NCBI GenBank assembly: GCA_003508835.1
Contig: PUFA01000068.1
Coordinates: 3,100,001 to 3,164,000 of the forward strand
Reading direction: 5' to 3'
DNA length: 64,000 nt
Source: Eonycteris spelaea
Lineage: Eukaryota; Chordata; Mammalia; Chiroptera; Pteropodidae
Numbering within the stretch: position 1 is the first letter of the stretch; every line of letters begins with the position of its first letter. Shown piece after piece: positions 10,975 through 21,694 of the stretch. Position numbers and translations under genes: made by a program. The notes under the pieces are model-generated. The model saw only the letters and a list, made by a program, of their open reading frames with translations. It did not search any database and had not been told where the DNA came from.

Positions 10975-11046
10975 CCTTCCAAAGGCAACTATTGGTGGTG
11001 TTGGTGTTATAGTGGTGAGCATAGCTGCCTTCCAAAGGCAACTATT
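10975..11046 (+). mobile_element. Tailless retropseudogene of a 5' tRNA-Gly(TCC) half with 19-bp TSDs
   Basis: Two perfect 19-bp direct repeats (10975-10993 and 11028-11046, starting CCTTCCAAAGG and ending CAACTATT) flank a 34-bp insert (10994-11027). From 11000 to 11035 the sequence matches tRNA-Gly(TCC) from nucleotide 3 to the 3' side of the anticodon loop at 35 of 36 positions (mismatch at 11007), including box-A-like TATAGTGGTGAGCATAGCTG and the anticodon loop CTTCCAA. The last 8 matching bases (CCTTCCAA) are shared with the target. There is no A-tail and no 3' half. This fits target-primed reverse transcription of a cleaved tRNA, and the class known as tailless retropseudogenes. Six extra bases (GGTGGT) at the 5' end are unexplained. 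The host sequence is an antisense L1. Confidence 0.85.
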
Positions 11047-11089
11047 ATTAAATTTTTTTGTGATTTTCAAACATTTTTTTTGTCATTAC

Positions 11090-11300
11090 TGATAACTTTG
11101 CTTAAATTTTTAATTTTTACAACATCCCTATGGGATCCATGCTGTTATTATGCTGAATTTACAAATGAGAAACTAAGGCTTAGCGGAATTACATAACGTG
11201 CCCAAATTTCCACAGCACCTGAGCCCACAGCATCCTGTGCAGGCGTCTGTGTGATGCTCAACTTTGGCCTTGACCCACTACATAATACTGCCCCTCATAT
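11090..11300 (-). repeat. MIR SINE, antisense
   Basis: ACAACATCCCTATGGGATCC, TTTACAAATGAGAAACTAAG, GCCCAAATTTCCACAGCACC and the closing ACCCACTACATAATACTGCC follow the reverse MIR consensus in order. Inserted in L1. Confidence 0.75.
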
Positions 11301-12180
11301 TTGAGTGGTCATTTGACACAGTTTGTCTTGTAACTTTTTGTAATTTGACAATATGTTGCAGAGATCTTTACATATCAATGAATTTTAAAATATTTCATAA
11401 CCATTTGATAGCTTTATAGTATTCCACTGCATGGTGTCTTAACATTTATTTAATCAATTTCCTACATTTAGATTATTTCCAGTTTTTTCTATTATAATTA
11501 AGACTACAGTATACAATTGCTGTATATTGCTAGTTTCTCTGGATTATTTCTTAAGAATAAATTCCTAGGAGTAGAATTGCTGGTCAAAAAAGATACATCT
11601 TTTAAGGTTTTTGATGCACACTGATAAATTCTCCAGTGAAAGATCACAGTCGTTTATGCAAAGATGACCTTTGTAGGAATGTGCTCAGGTCCCCACCCCC
11701 TCTAGATAAGTGAGTATTGGCATGTCTCCTTCATTTCTTTGATTACTATTCAGTTTTAATGTTTTGAATGTTAATTGGCCATATGTGTTTTTTTGTGTGT
11801 GAATCCCCTATTCATATTCATTGCCTATGTTTCTATTAGAATGTTTGCTTATTTCTTCACCAGAGTATGAAATCTCTTTTTATAATAAAGATAACAACTC
11901 TTTGATTGTCATATTGTTGCAAATTTACTTCCTCAAATTTCTTACTGTTTACCTTGTAATTTTGTCCTTTAAAAGACATTTGATATATTGACATTATTTC
12001 ACTTTTAATACACTGCAATAATATTCTCATCATTTGATTTTTCCATTTTATAGATCATTCTTAAATTCTTAAATTTCTGCTTCATACTCTTTTGGAGGAA
12101 AAAAAACTGGTATTTAATTTGATTATAAACCAATTGATTGCACATTTGAGAATCGGAGTCTATTACTGTTTTTAACTAAT

Positions 12181-12965
12181 AGACTATTTTTTGAGTAATT
12201 TTAAGTTTGTAGAAAAATTTAGCAGAAAATTCCCACAGACTTCACCCCCATCTCCACCCAGTGTCTCCTATTATTAATATCTTGCTCCATAGTGTAACAT
12301 TTGTTACAATTGATAAGCCAATTTTGATATTTATTATTAGCTAAAGTCCACAATTTACACTAGGGCTTACTCTTTGTGCTGTATACTTTATGGGCTTAGA
12401 CAACTGTATTATGACATGTATCCACAATCAGTGTCATGCAGAATAGTTTCATTGGCCTAAAAATACCCTGTGCTCCACCTACACATCTCTCCCTTCTTTT
12501 GAACCCCAGGCAACCACTGATTCTTTTATTGTCTCTGTAGTTTTGCCTTTTCCAGAATGTCATTTAGTCAGAATTGTGCATATGTAGTTGTTTTAGATTG
12601 GCTTCTTTCACTTAGCAAAATGTGTTTAAGGTTCCTAGATGTCTTTTTTGTGGCTTGATAGCTCATTTCTTTTTATTCCTGAATAATAGTCCATTGTCTG
12701 GATGTAACCACAGTTTGTTTATTCCTTTACCTACTGAAGGGCATCTTGGCTGCTCCTAAGTTTTGGCAATTATGAATAAAATTATAAATATTGATGTGCA
12801 GATTTTTTTTGTCGATATGTTTTAAACTCATCTAAGTAAATATCAAGGAGTATAAATGTTAGATCATATTGTAAGAGTATGTTTAATTTTCTAAGATTTA
12901 CCATATCATTTTCATTATAATGTTTATGGTTAATTTTATTTTATATTTCATTAACCAGTTAACCT
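12181..12965 (-). repeat. L1M 3' end, antisense
   Basis: Clear antisense L1M: TGCTCCATAGTGTAACATTT, TACAATTGATAAGCC, GACATGTATCCACAATCAGT, CAGGCAACCACTGATTC, TCTCTGTAGTTTTGCCTTTT, TTTTGGCAATTATGAATAAA. It matches the copy at 27861-28816 segment by segment. Confidence 0.85.
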
Positions 12966-14000
12966 AATACCATTATAAGTAATCTCTTAATAGAAATATT
13001 CTTTGGGTTCATAGAAGATGAAATCTAAACAACTATCGTAGATTGCTGGAAAATCTGGAGAAGCCAAGTCTATAAAGACATTCCCCCTTTCTCTTCTGTT
13101 CTTGCTGCCTACAAAAGCTAGTAACCAACCAATCTGGTTTGCCTGGGATGTGGGACTTTTAGTGCTATAACTGGTATGGTTTGTCACCCTATTACTGATA
13201 ACAACAATGTCGTTCTAGATTGTCCTATATAAGGTCGATCAGATTACAGAGATTCAGCTTTTGCTTTGGAAATTTTATTATGGAAACCAGACAATTGTAA
13301 GATATTATGATTATCTGTGATTTGGTTCTTTGATTTCATTGTTTATGTTTTGGTCTTACACTTACTGGTGATGTGGATCTTATATTTGGAGATATTCTGA
13401 TGGGTCTTGTTAATCCACTGGATCTTTGGGTAACAGTAGAGACTTCTTTTTCTCTTGAAATTAGTTCTCTTGGGTAACTGACTCATCCTGGTTTGGCTGG
13501 GACTTTCTCAGTTTTAGAACTGAAAAGCCCTCCATTCCTGGAAACCCGTCTGTCTTAGGTAAATAAGAAGCATCTTAAATTGCTTTCTTTTGGGTAATTT
13601 TCTTGACTTCTGCTTATAGGATTTTGACTAATGCAATGACATACTCATAATACATCTAAGAAAGGTGTGTCTGGTGGTGGTATGCAGGAGGACTGGAATG
13701 GAATGAAATTATAATTGAGGAAACCCATCTGCACACAAGGCAATAAAGACTCGAACCATTTTAGAAATGGAAAGGAAGTTAGAAAGAGAGAACAACCTCT
13801 ACAACACTGGCTTTTTGTCATTATGAGATAACTGTTTTTTTGAAGTTCACTGATAACCCCTTAACCACAATTTTAGCAGCCTCTTTTTATAATGCTCCTT
13901 GTTTCACCTTTCTCATATCACATTGTTAAAAAACAAAACAAAACACTTCTTGAATTCTACTCCCCACTCTTCCTTGACCTAGCATCTTTCAACATCTTGA
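12966..14000. other. Unassigned stretch
   Basis: About 1 kb with no gene and no confident repeat. A short A-rich AAAACAAAACAAAAC lies near 13930. Confidence 0.35.
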
Positions 14001-14605
14001 CCACAGGTCTTTTTTACTGAGACTTTTTTTTTTATCCTGGTCACAGTGCTCCTCTCATCTATGTCCTAAATTTGTGCTCCCTAGATAAACTCAGCCCAAC
14101 ACACTGTGCTCCCAGTTCTATGACCTCCTGACACCAATGCCCTTTGCCATCATCTTACCTAACCTACTGGAGTCCTCCCTGGAGACCTTGACATCACCCA
14201 CAACAGCTCCAGCCCTTACATTACATCAAATCTCAAACTCTTCTAATCAATCTCTTTCCATTCCAGCCTTTTCATTCCTTGACTTTTACTATTACCTTAT
14301 TAAGATCTCCAGTTCCTTCCATTTCTCCTCAATCTGTCAGCTTCCTGGATTTAAAGCCCTTTCTATGTAAGGTAAAGACCGTTCAATGATCCAGACAGGT
14401 TAAATGGCTATGCCTTTTCAAAACATATAAAAAACTGGTAAATTTTATCTTTCTTTCAGTGTCTTAGAAAATTTTCAAGCTTTTACAAGTCGTCATTATG
14501 AAGTCTATCATTGCACTGAAGATATATTATTGGTTGATTAATGGAGAGTTTTGGTTAGGGAGTACCAAATATACTAGCTTTTATTCTACTTTCTTTTCCA
14601 TTAAT
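14001..14605. other. Unassigned pyrimidine-rich DNA
   Basis: 14130-14370 is C/T rich and open in one + frame for 77 codons, with no recognised domain. It may be a LINE remnant. No gene supported. Confidence 0.3.
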
Positions 14606-14668
14606 TAGAGAGAGAGGCGGAGGGTGGGGGGTAGGGAGAGGAGAGAGTGAGAGAGAGAAAAGAAAGCA
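14606..14668 (+). repeat. Polypurine GA-rich tract
   Basis: AGAGAGAGGCGGAGGGTGGG then GGTAGGGAGAGGAGAGAGTG and GAGAGAGAAAAGAAAG; almost pure purine, capable of H-DNA. The opposite-strand frames here encode only low-complexity Ser/Leu/Pro. Confidence 0.7.
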
Positions 14669-14840
14669 ATATCCCAGAAACCTAAATCTTCTAAAGAACT
14701 TTTGGAAAATGTCATATGCTGCTGTTGGCAAAAATGGCTTCTTTTCCTGGAAAAGAGAGGCAGGAGGGAGATGCTTGATATTAAACTGGGCATTCAACCG
14801 TGAGTGAAAGGCAGTAGAAAGATGTTTGGGACATGGTTGT

Positions 14841-15337
14841 TGTATTCGTTTCCTGTGGCTACTATAACAAATTACCACCAAAGGCTAGGTGGCTTAAAAT
14901 AACCACCCAGAAAGTGAGTTATCCTCTCACTGTTCTGGTGATCATAAGCCAGAAATCAATATCATGGGCTAAAACAAAAACCGTCAGGAGGGCCACTCAC
15001 CTTCCAGGAGAGGCTTCTATGGGAGAATCTGTTCCTTCGCTTTTTCAGCTTCTGATAGCTTTCAACATTCCTAGGCTTGTGGCTTTGTGACTCTAATCTT
15101 CAAATCTCTCATCTCTCTGATCTATCTTCACATCACATTCTCTCTGTGTTAAATCTCCCATTGCCTCGCTTTTACGAGGACACTTGTGATTGCATTTTGG
15201 ACCTACCCAGATAATCCAGGATAATCTTTCCATCTCAAGATCTTTAACTTAATTACATCTACAATGACCCTTTTTCCAAATAAGGCAACATTTTCAGGTT
15301 CCGGGGATATTTTTGGGCCCTTATTCAGCAAATTACA
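14841..15337 (-). mobile_element. MLT1-type MaLR LTR, antisense
   Basis: Begins TGTATTCGTTTCCTGTGGCT then ACTATAACAAATTACC, continues with GGGAGAATCTGTTCCTTCGC, GATTGCATTTTGGACCTACC, TAATCCAGGATAATCTTTCC, CTTTAACTTAATTACATCTAC and CAGGTTCCGGGGATA, the reverse of an MLT1 LTR. No target duplication recognised. Confidence 0.85.
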
Positions 15338-16817
15338 GCCGCTATCACTGGGCAAGGATGAAAATTCTGTGAAGCAATGGGAAGAAGATATGGTGGAGAA
15401 TCTTCCAAGGCCACCAACCCTAAAGTCAGTTCCATTCCCTGGGGGAAAAAAAATGGTAGCCAGGGTTAATACATTGGATCAGGGAGAAGAAAAAGGCAAT
15501 TATACTGAAGGAATTGAAGTACAGGTTTTGGACTTCCTGTCATTTAAGAGTTTGAGTGCTTTGTATGTGGGCTGTGGATTTCAGAAATTTTAAGTTGCTA
15601 AACACTCAACTGAGAATGTGCCTGAGATGGCAGAACTAGAAATGGAGCCCACAGCTGTGGTCTAAGGCAAGAGCCAGAAGAAAAAATGAGTCAGAGGACA
15701 CTGGTAGAGGCTATAGACAAAAGTCTCAGTGGAAACATTCCTGATCTCATCAATAGCCATGAGCAAGGTGGAAGCCACTCAAAAGACAGGGACTTTGGCA
15801 GCACAGGGAATTTTTAGCTTTCATAGTCCTGATTTAATGCTAATTATGGATTATATTCTACCAATTAAGCTTTTTAATGACCTTGTTTTAAGTGGTCTAG
15901 CAAGGGGTTGAGCCAGACTGGCCTGTGACTTCATACGCTATTCTCAGGAGTGTGGGAAGGGAAGTAAGCTGATGGGGTGATCATCTTTAATAGGAGACTG
16001 GTGACTAGAAGATATTATGAGAAGAATTCATCAAAAATAACTGTTCCATGTGTATATCTTTCTGCAGGCTGATTCTGTCATTCTGACTAGTTTGGGGGAT
16101 TATAGGGATGGCGTATTTTTCTCTGAAGAGATAGAGCATTTTGGAAGATTTGAGTGGATGAGTGTGAAATATTGGGTGTGGGTGGGGACAGTTGCTTTAG
16201 ACACCTGTACCCACCAAAAGCAACCACAGTGGAAGATCAAGCTTTTAATTCAAAGGTCTTCAGAGATGACTGAGCTGGATTTCCCCAGCCACGTATGGGA
16301 GAAGTCTCAAGTACAAGGAAAGGGGGAAACACTGTGGGTGACACTGGCTTTCACCCAGTCGTCGCCACTGCACTGGGCATCTCCTCCAGAGAGAGGCCCT
16401 GCTTAGAGAGTGAGCCTCTTGGGCAGTGCTTTTGCTGCCCTCAAAGGGGCTCAACTATTTTCTGAGTAAGGTGGAGAAAAGATTCAATGACTAAGTGAAA
16501 TGGTGAGGGGGTTGTATGTGGAACAGTGACGGGCTCTGTGATGGGACTTTCCGGCAAAGAAGTTAAGAGGAGAGGAGCTGATAGCCCGATGGGGGGTGGG
16601 AGGTGGGGAAGAGGAGGAGAGCATATGAGACCCAGAGCATTGGGACTGCTTATAAATTTTATCTAATATTAGGTGCCAGAGAAAGGAGGTAGGGATCTCT
16701 CCCTTACCAATCTCTCTCTTCCTTTATAAACCTTTTGCATCCTTACTTGTATTTTTGTCAATGCTAAATAATGCCAGTGAGAAAATACATGTAATAATGT
16801 TTTGTGAGCTTTAAAGC
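15338..16817. other. Unassigned stretch
   Basis: About 1.5 kb with no gene. Plus frames of 109 codons (partly within the MLT1, 15264-15593) and 118 codons (16050-16406) show no known domain, overlap minus frames, and lack splice or repeat-independent context that would support coding. Confidence 0.35.
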
Positions 16818-16818
16818 C

Positions 16819-16856
<38 letters not shown>
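16818..16856 (+). repeat. (ATA)n microsatellite
   Basis: About 12 ATA/TAA units, directly before a MIR; on the minus strand it encodes only a Tyr run. Confidence 0.9.
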
Positions 16857-16857
16857 G

Positions 16858-17115
16858 TATAGCAGTTATTGAGAATTCTATACATAGATACTGACCTAAG
16901 CACTTTACATACATTCATCTCATTTAATCCTCATAAGGATTTTGTGACGTAAGTTTTATTATGCCCATTTTACAGATGAGGAAATCAAGGCTTAGGAAAT
17001 CAAGGTTATAGATCTTGCCCAAGGACATATAGGTTAGTAAATAGTAGAGTCTGGTTTTGAGCATTTTTAGCTCCAGAGCCTAAACTATTAACCATTTTAC
17101 TATACTGCCTTGCCA
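16858..17115 (-). repeat. MIR SINE, near full length, antisense
   Basis: TTTACATACATTCATCTCATTTAATCCTCATAAGG, CCCATTTTACAGATGAGGAA, CTTGCCCAAGGACATATAGG, TTAACCATTTTACTATACTG in consensus order. An internal 15-bp near-tandem duplication (AGGAAATCAAGGCTT / AGGAAATCAAGGTTA, about 16978-17008) is private to this copy. Confidence 0.85.
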
Positions 17116-18920
17116 AGTAAATGCCTGTTAAAGTGCTTATTTTAAACCTCACTACATAATAATAAATATAAGTGAAACACAGGCATCAGCAAACATCAGA
17201 TTTGATTAAAAACAATAGCAACAAACCAGTATGCAATGGATGAGAAGGAATCAATGCAAAGTCACTGTAAGGAAGCAAAACGGTACCCAGACCAAAATCA
17301 GGATCCCTGGCTTCCAAGTCCCTCCTTCCCAGGCAAAGTCCTAGGGTGGCCTCTTCCACCCCAAGTCTCCATGAAATGCCCAGGAGCTAGAGTGCCCAGC
17401 TCTCAGTTTCACTGCTTCACAGCCTCTGCTCTCTTTCCTGCTGTGGCTCCCAGTTACGCTCTCTAGCTGTGGAGTTTAACAGTGACCAGTTTAATGCAGG
17501 CCCCTGTCTTCAACCGTACTACCCTGTTTGCTGAAGCTGCTTGACCTGACTAGTGGGGAGTACTGGGCAATCAGAGTTATAACTGGTAGTCTCCTAAATA
17601 GGCTAATCCTGCTCTTGGGCTTTTATAGCCTCCTTATAGTTCAATTTTTCTTAGGTCCTTGTCTTCAGTTTCTTAAAGAATTTTATCAAGGAACTTGGGA
17701 AGCCTTCCCTCCAGCCTGAGTTGCACTACTTAGTTGTAGCCTCCAGCTTAGAGAACATTTGAGTTGCACTACTTAGTGTCTGAGTAAAGAGACTCTCTGC
17801 CCATTAATGTTCAACTAGTATCCCAGGACTGAGGCAGAACATCTAATGCCCTCTGGTCCCGAGGGGAATTCCTCTATCCGGACCATTCCCTACAGGTAAG
17901 GGCAGAGTCTCTGCCTCGGACTTTCCACTGCTTCTAACATGTCCTACCACTAACTCCCCAAGGCAGAGAGTCAAGATTTCATACACGTGGAACCCTTCCA
18001 CCCATCTCCAATGTGCTCCTAGATAGCAAATGGAGCCACGAGAAGGGGTTAAGAAGCAGACTCTAAAGAAGAGTAGTCCAAAGAGATCACTCCACATGCA
18101 CTCTAGAGTTTTGAATCTGTTTGCAAATCACCTCCTGGCATGTGGATGAGTTAGAGCATGGCCTGGCCACTCCTGCAGTGTGGGACTGGCCTTAGGAGAT
18201 TTGCACATCCTGTACAGAATAGGGTGTATTATCATACAATCCTTTCATTTGCAAGATGGGTGCACTAACTAGTTTTCCATCCCATCCTCCTCCTTCACTC
18301 CCATATTTACCCATGATAATTGGGAAACACCTGGATGAATTTCTCAAGAATTTTGGCCTAATTTTACATGGCCTAATAGTCTCAGAATCTACTTTTGAAT
18401 TTGACCGTGATTTGCTTTCTGGTTGTCAATTCAGTATTATTATTGGTCAAGTCTGGTTATTTCACACTGCCAAATTAACTGTTAATTGCTAACACTCTAG
18501 GTCATGCTATTTAGAAGCATTAGATTGAAGGAATGGCCTAAAATCAATCAGTGAAGCAAAATGAGTCCAAAAAGAAAAAAAGGTCAATCTGAGTTATCAG
18601 GCTTGATCATCAGCATTAATAAAAACAGACAAACTTCTACTTCAGTTTATGTTATAGACTCCATCATGAACTGTATTTCTAAGACCAAAAACCAGCGGTG
18701 AGAAGCTGCTCAAGTTATTGCAGGTTAACTGCAGATTACTGCAAGTTACTTCAGGAAAATCTGTTTGTTTAGAGTGAACATTTTGATGCTACGTGCCACA
18801 TGGGTTGTTTGTTGAATGGTCACTTTTTAATCATTCAGATTTGGCTTTGCTCATGGATTCATTAAGTATTTTTATAACAACCTGTTTAGCCTTATAAAGT
18901 GTTCTTTAGGCAAACCTAAG
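17116..18920. other. Unassigned stretch
   Basis: About 1.8 kb without a gene or confident repeat. It contains an 18-bp direct repeat at 17717/17760, listed separately. Open frames of 60-84 codons have no recognised domain. Confidence 0.35.
17717..17777 (+). repeat. 18-bp direct repeat with 25-bp spacer
   Basis: TGAGTTGCACTACTTAGT occurs at 17717-17734 and 17760-17777, separated by 25 bp. It could be a partial 43-bp tandem duplication or a short insert with an 18-bp target duplication. Confidence 0.85.
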
Positions 18921-18924
18921 AGGT

Positions 18925-19160
18925 AGCGTAATAGGAGGAAAAGGGCCTGGGCTTTGAAAAAACACAGAGCTCTGTCCAAATTCTGGGCCTACTTTCCATT
19001 AACCACATGATCTTGGATCACGTACTTTCAAGCGTCAGTTTCCTTATCTGTAAAAACAGTGGTAGAAGGTGGAAGACTATTTCAAAGACTGATGTGAGGA
19101 CTAAAAATTACATGATATTGTCTAGATCAAATATGTAGCTAAATTACCAAGCATATGATT
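18925..19160 (+). repeat. MIR SINE, sense
   Basis: GGGCCTGGGCTTTGAAAAAA, TTAACCACATGATCTTGGATCACG, CGTCAGTTTCCTTATCTGTA and GATGTGAGGACTAAAAATTA track the MIR consensus. Confidence 0.75.
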
Positions 19161-19249
19161 GATTGGTTTAAGTGCAAACTTTCTTTTCCTAATATTAACT
19201 TATAAACATATATTTAAAAACCAATAAATTAATACAGATCACTTTGTAA

Positions 19250-19320
19250 ATAAAAATAGAGATCCTGGTATATAATAGAAACAATAAATGCTTGTCAAAT
19301 AAATGAATTAGTTTGGAATA
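19250..19320 (+). repeat. L2 3' terminus fragment
   Basis: ATCCTGGTATATAATAGAAACAATAAATGCTTGTCAAATAAATGAATT is the L2 terminal pattern (gcctggcacatagtaggc...caataaatg...tgaatgaat). Confidence 0.5.
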
Positions 19321-19464
19321 TTTCAAAACAGAGCCACAACACATACACAAAGAATAAGTGATTATTTTCATGCTTTCCAGTGGAATTGAGAGGCTAGCTT
19401 GCTCCCAATATCTCTTGCCTCACTTGGTTTGAAATTCCCGTTATTAAGAATAATGGGACATAGA

Positions 19465-19650
19465 AACCATCATTCATTCATTCAACACATGTGAATTGAG
19501 AAACTTGCTGTGTACCAGTTGTGGGACTAAGTCACATGTCCTTTTCTTGAGAGGGTTCGTGATTTATAGAAGAAACTAACCATGAAAACAAAATAGTTAC
19601 TATACTATATGTTAATTACATTGATGAACAAAAGTAAGGGCATTTCTCCC
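19465..19650 (-). repeat. L2 LINE 3' end, antisense
   Basis: Starts with ATTCATTCATTCAACACATG, then GTGTACCAGTTGTGGGACTAAG, the reverse of the L2 3' end with its TGAA tail. Confidence 0.55.
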
Positions 19651-19739
19651 AGAAATTTACAGTTAATATGCATAAATATTATTCACAAATGAGTCTCCTA
19701 ACCTTTTTCCACTAGTGTATTAATAAAAAGTATACTGAT

Positions 19740-19850
19740 AAATTCAAAGACCTTAGGTTTAGGATTTATGCTTTTCCTTTTCCTGGAATGCTTTTCTTCC
19801 CCCCCTGGAAAACTACTCATTCTTCAGCATACAATTAAACCCAGAAAAAT
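19740..19850 (+). repeat. L2 LINE fragment, sense
   Basis: TGCTTTTCCTTTTCCTGGAATGCTTTTCTTCC then ACTCATTCTTCAGCATAC parallels L2 'tgttccctctgcctggaatgctcttcc...catccttcaag'. Confidence 0.5.
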
Positions 19851-19888
19851 GTTACTCATGCATATCGGTTATTTTGAATTAAAGGTAC

Positions 19889-20304
19889 TTGAGAAATAGC
19901 TGCTACAAGAAGGCCACACTGACCGTCCTTTGTCCCCCTGAAAGCAGGAGATAAATCTCCCAGCGAGAGGTAACTTCCCTGTGCCAGGGGGTTAGAAGTC
20001 ATTCTTATCACAAGAGACGGGGGATTCGAGGTTGAAAAGCCTTTATAAACAAGTCCTGTTACTTCTTTGCCATTTTGCTATGCCTAGCCCAAGCCCCTTT
20101 TTCTTGTCAATTCTTCCGTGAATTTATCGTTTTTCTGAAAAGTATAAAACTTTACTGCTCTGGTCACTTCTTTGAATCTCATATTTTCATGGGTTCCCAT
20201 ACATATGAAATTAAATTTTTCTCCTTTCAACCCTCTTCTGTCAATTTAATTATTAGAGCAGCCATAGAACCTAGAAGAGAGGGCAAAAACTTTCCTTCCC
20301 TACA
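19889..20304 (+). mobile_element. Old ERV-type solo LTR
   Basis: Roughly 416 bp from TGAGAAATAG to CCCTACA. It has TATA-like elements CTTTATAAACAAG (about 20041) and AGTATAAAAC (about 20140), a polyA-type ATTAAA at 20210-20215, and a U5 tail AATTTAATTATTAGAGCAGCC similar to the LTR ending near 7545. No matching LTR or internal region lies nearby. Target duplication not seen. Confidence 0.6.
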
Positions 20305-20404
20305 CCATTCAGTACTTCCACGTTCCTATCACCTTTGTACTCTCAACACAACCTTTGGTTCTTCTTTACCTTGACTAATCAGTAAAATCCTTGAGGAAGG
20401 TTTA

Positions 20405-20510
20405 GAACTTTGATATTCTGAGTCCCACCTAGATTTACTAAATTAAGTGGAACATAAGCATTTGTAGTCTTCAAAACTTCATAGGTGGTTCTAATACCAT
20501 AGTGTAAGTA
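20405..20510. repeat. Possible MER5-like hAT remnant
   Basis: TGATATTCTGAGTCCCACCTAG followed by TTCATAGGTGGTTCTAATACC loosely resembles MER5A (gggtcccacc...ccaggtgattctaat). Weak. Confidence 0.3.
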
Positions 20511-21005
20511 GAATATGAATTACTGGGGTGTAAAGACTAAACCACTTTTATTTTGTTTCCTCAGCTTGTAGCATTTTGTAAGCACTAAGTAAAAGTTTAT
20601 TGACTACATTGAATAAATTACTAAGCAGATGAGCTGGAACGTGTGAATTGTCAGAGTAAGTTTTAATGAAGTACTCATTCTAGGAGGGCAAGACAGGAGC
20701 AGTGCGGGTGGGTGGCACTGAACGATGCATGAGTTCAGGAGGGGAAGCCGAGACGGAATGGGGTCACAGTGGCGCTAAAAAAAAGAAGCGTGAAAGCCCA
20801 GCTTGGCCTAGCCTGCATTGCTTTGACATTAACTTGTCCCACAGTTGGAATGGGATGACATTTGAATAGACTTCTAATTAGAACTGGGAGATAGACATTG
20901 TAGCAGGTGTCCTTAATGGAAAATAAAAGACAGATGTGGATGAGAAGGAGTTTAAAATCTAGCTAAGACCCAGTTGAAAAATATTCACAGAACAACATGG
21001 CAATT
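20511..21005. other. Unassigned DNA
   Basis: About 495 bases. 20570-20635 may be an L2 terminus; otherwise nothing recognised. Confidence 0.3.
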
Positions 21006-21009
21006 AAGA

Positions 21010-21235
21010 TTAATGTTGCCGTTTATGAGTGCCAGTGTATATACATTGAGCACTTTACAAATATAACTTAACTGAAAACCATTACTGCTGCCCTTGATGA
21101 AGAGATGCAGGCTCGGAGAGGATAAATAATTTGTTCAAGTTTATACAACCAATACATATTAGAAACTAGATTTGGACCCAGGATTGGCTGTCTCCAGACC
21201 TGTGCTTTGTGCACTACACCACTAGCCTCTTTCCG
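21010..21235 (-). repeat. MIR SINE, antisense
   Basis: ATTGAGCACTTTACAAATATAAC, GAAGAGATGCAGGCTCGGAG, GACCTGTGCTTTGTGCACTACACCACTAGCC; ordered match to reverse MIR. Confidence 0.75.
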
Positions 21236-21558
21236 CAAATCCATCTTCTACATAGCCTTTGACCTAAGCAATGTCCTAAAATCACATGGCAAATTTTACC
21301 ATGTCTTCAAGGCTTAAAAAATTCCTTGGCTCTCCACTGCCTTACAGAATGTATTAAAAATGGAGTATCTTGGAAAACAAAGTAGAGAGATAAGTGAGTC
21401 AGAAGGGTTTGACATTGGTTTTCAAAAGTAGTGAGTTAACTTGAAATTTACTTGAAAGAAGTAAAGAACTATGGAGAAAAAAGAACAGAGCAACATTAAA
21501 TCTAGACCTGGAGTGTTTGAGGGAAACCCCCCAGATTCACTGCTATATCTACCAAAGC

Positions 21559-21562
<4 letters not shown>
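21236..21562. other. Unassigned DNA
   Basis: About 325 bases with no gene or repeat recognised. Confidence 0.35.

Positions 21563-21604
<42 letters not shown>
21563..21604 (+). repeat. (CA)n microsatellite
   Basis: About 21 uninterrupted CA units; likely polymorphic. Confidence 0.95.
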
Positions 21605-21607
<3 letters not shown>

Positions 21608-21694
21608 AATCAGAGAACTTGTGAGAGTTTGCTAAATACTAATTTTTCAACAAAGAATTAAGGTTAGAAATATATACATAACCAGGGTGTGAAC

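Larger units (their letters stand above)
10380..12180 (-). repeat. Old L1 (L1M/L1ME-like) antisense block
   Basis: Reads as reverse-strand L1 3' region and late ORF2: GTCTTAACATTTATTTAATC, TTATTTCCAGTTTTTTCTAT, GAATAAATTCCTAGGAGTAG, then AATTGCTGGTCAAAAAAGAT and CTGATAAATTCTCCAGTGAA, typical of decayed antisense L1. It probably contains more than one L1 fragment, and is broken by the tRNA-half insertion (10994-11027) and a MIR (11090-11300). Confidence 0.6.

Noticed and set aside
10994..11035. Functional tRNA-Gly gene
   Set aside because: Only the 5' half up to the anticodon loop is present; no T arm or acceptor 3' strand.
16669..16914. Poly-Tyr minus frame
   Set aside because: Product of the (ATA)n microsatellite.
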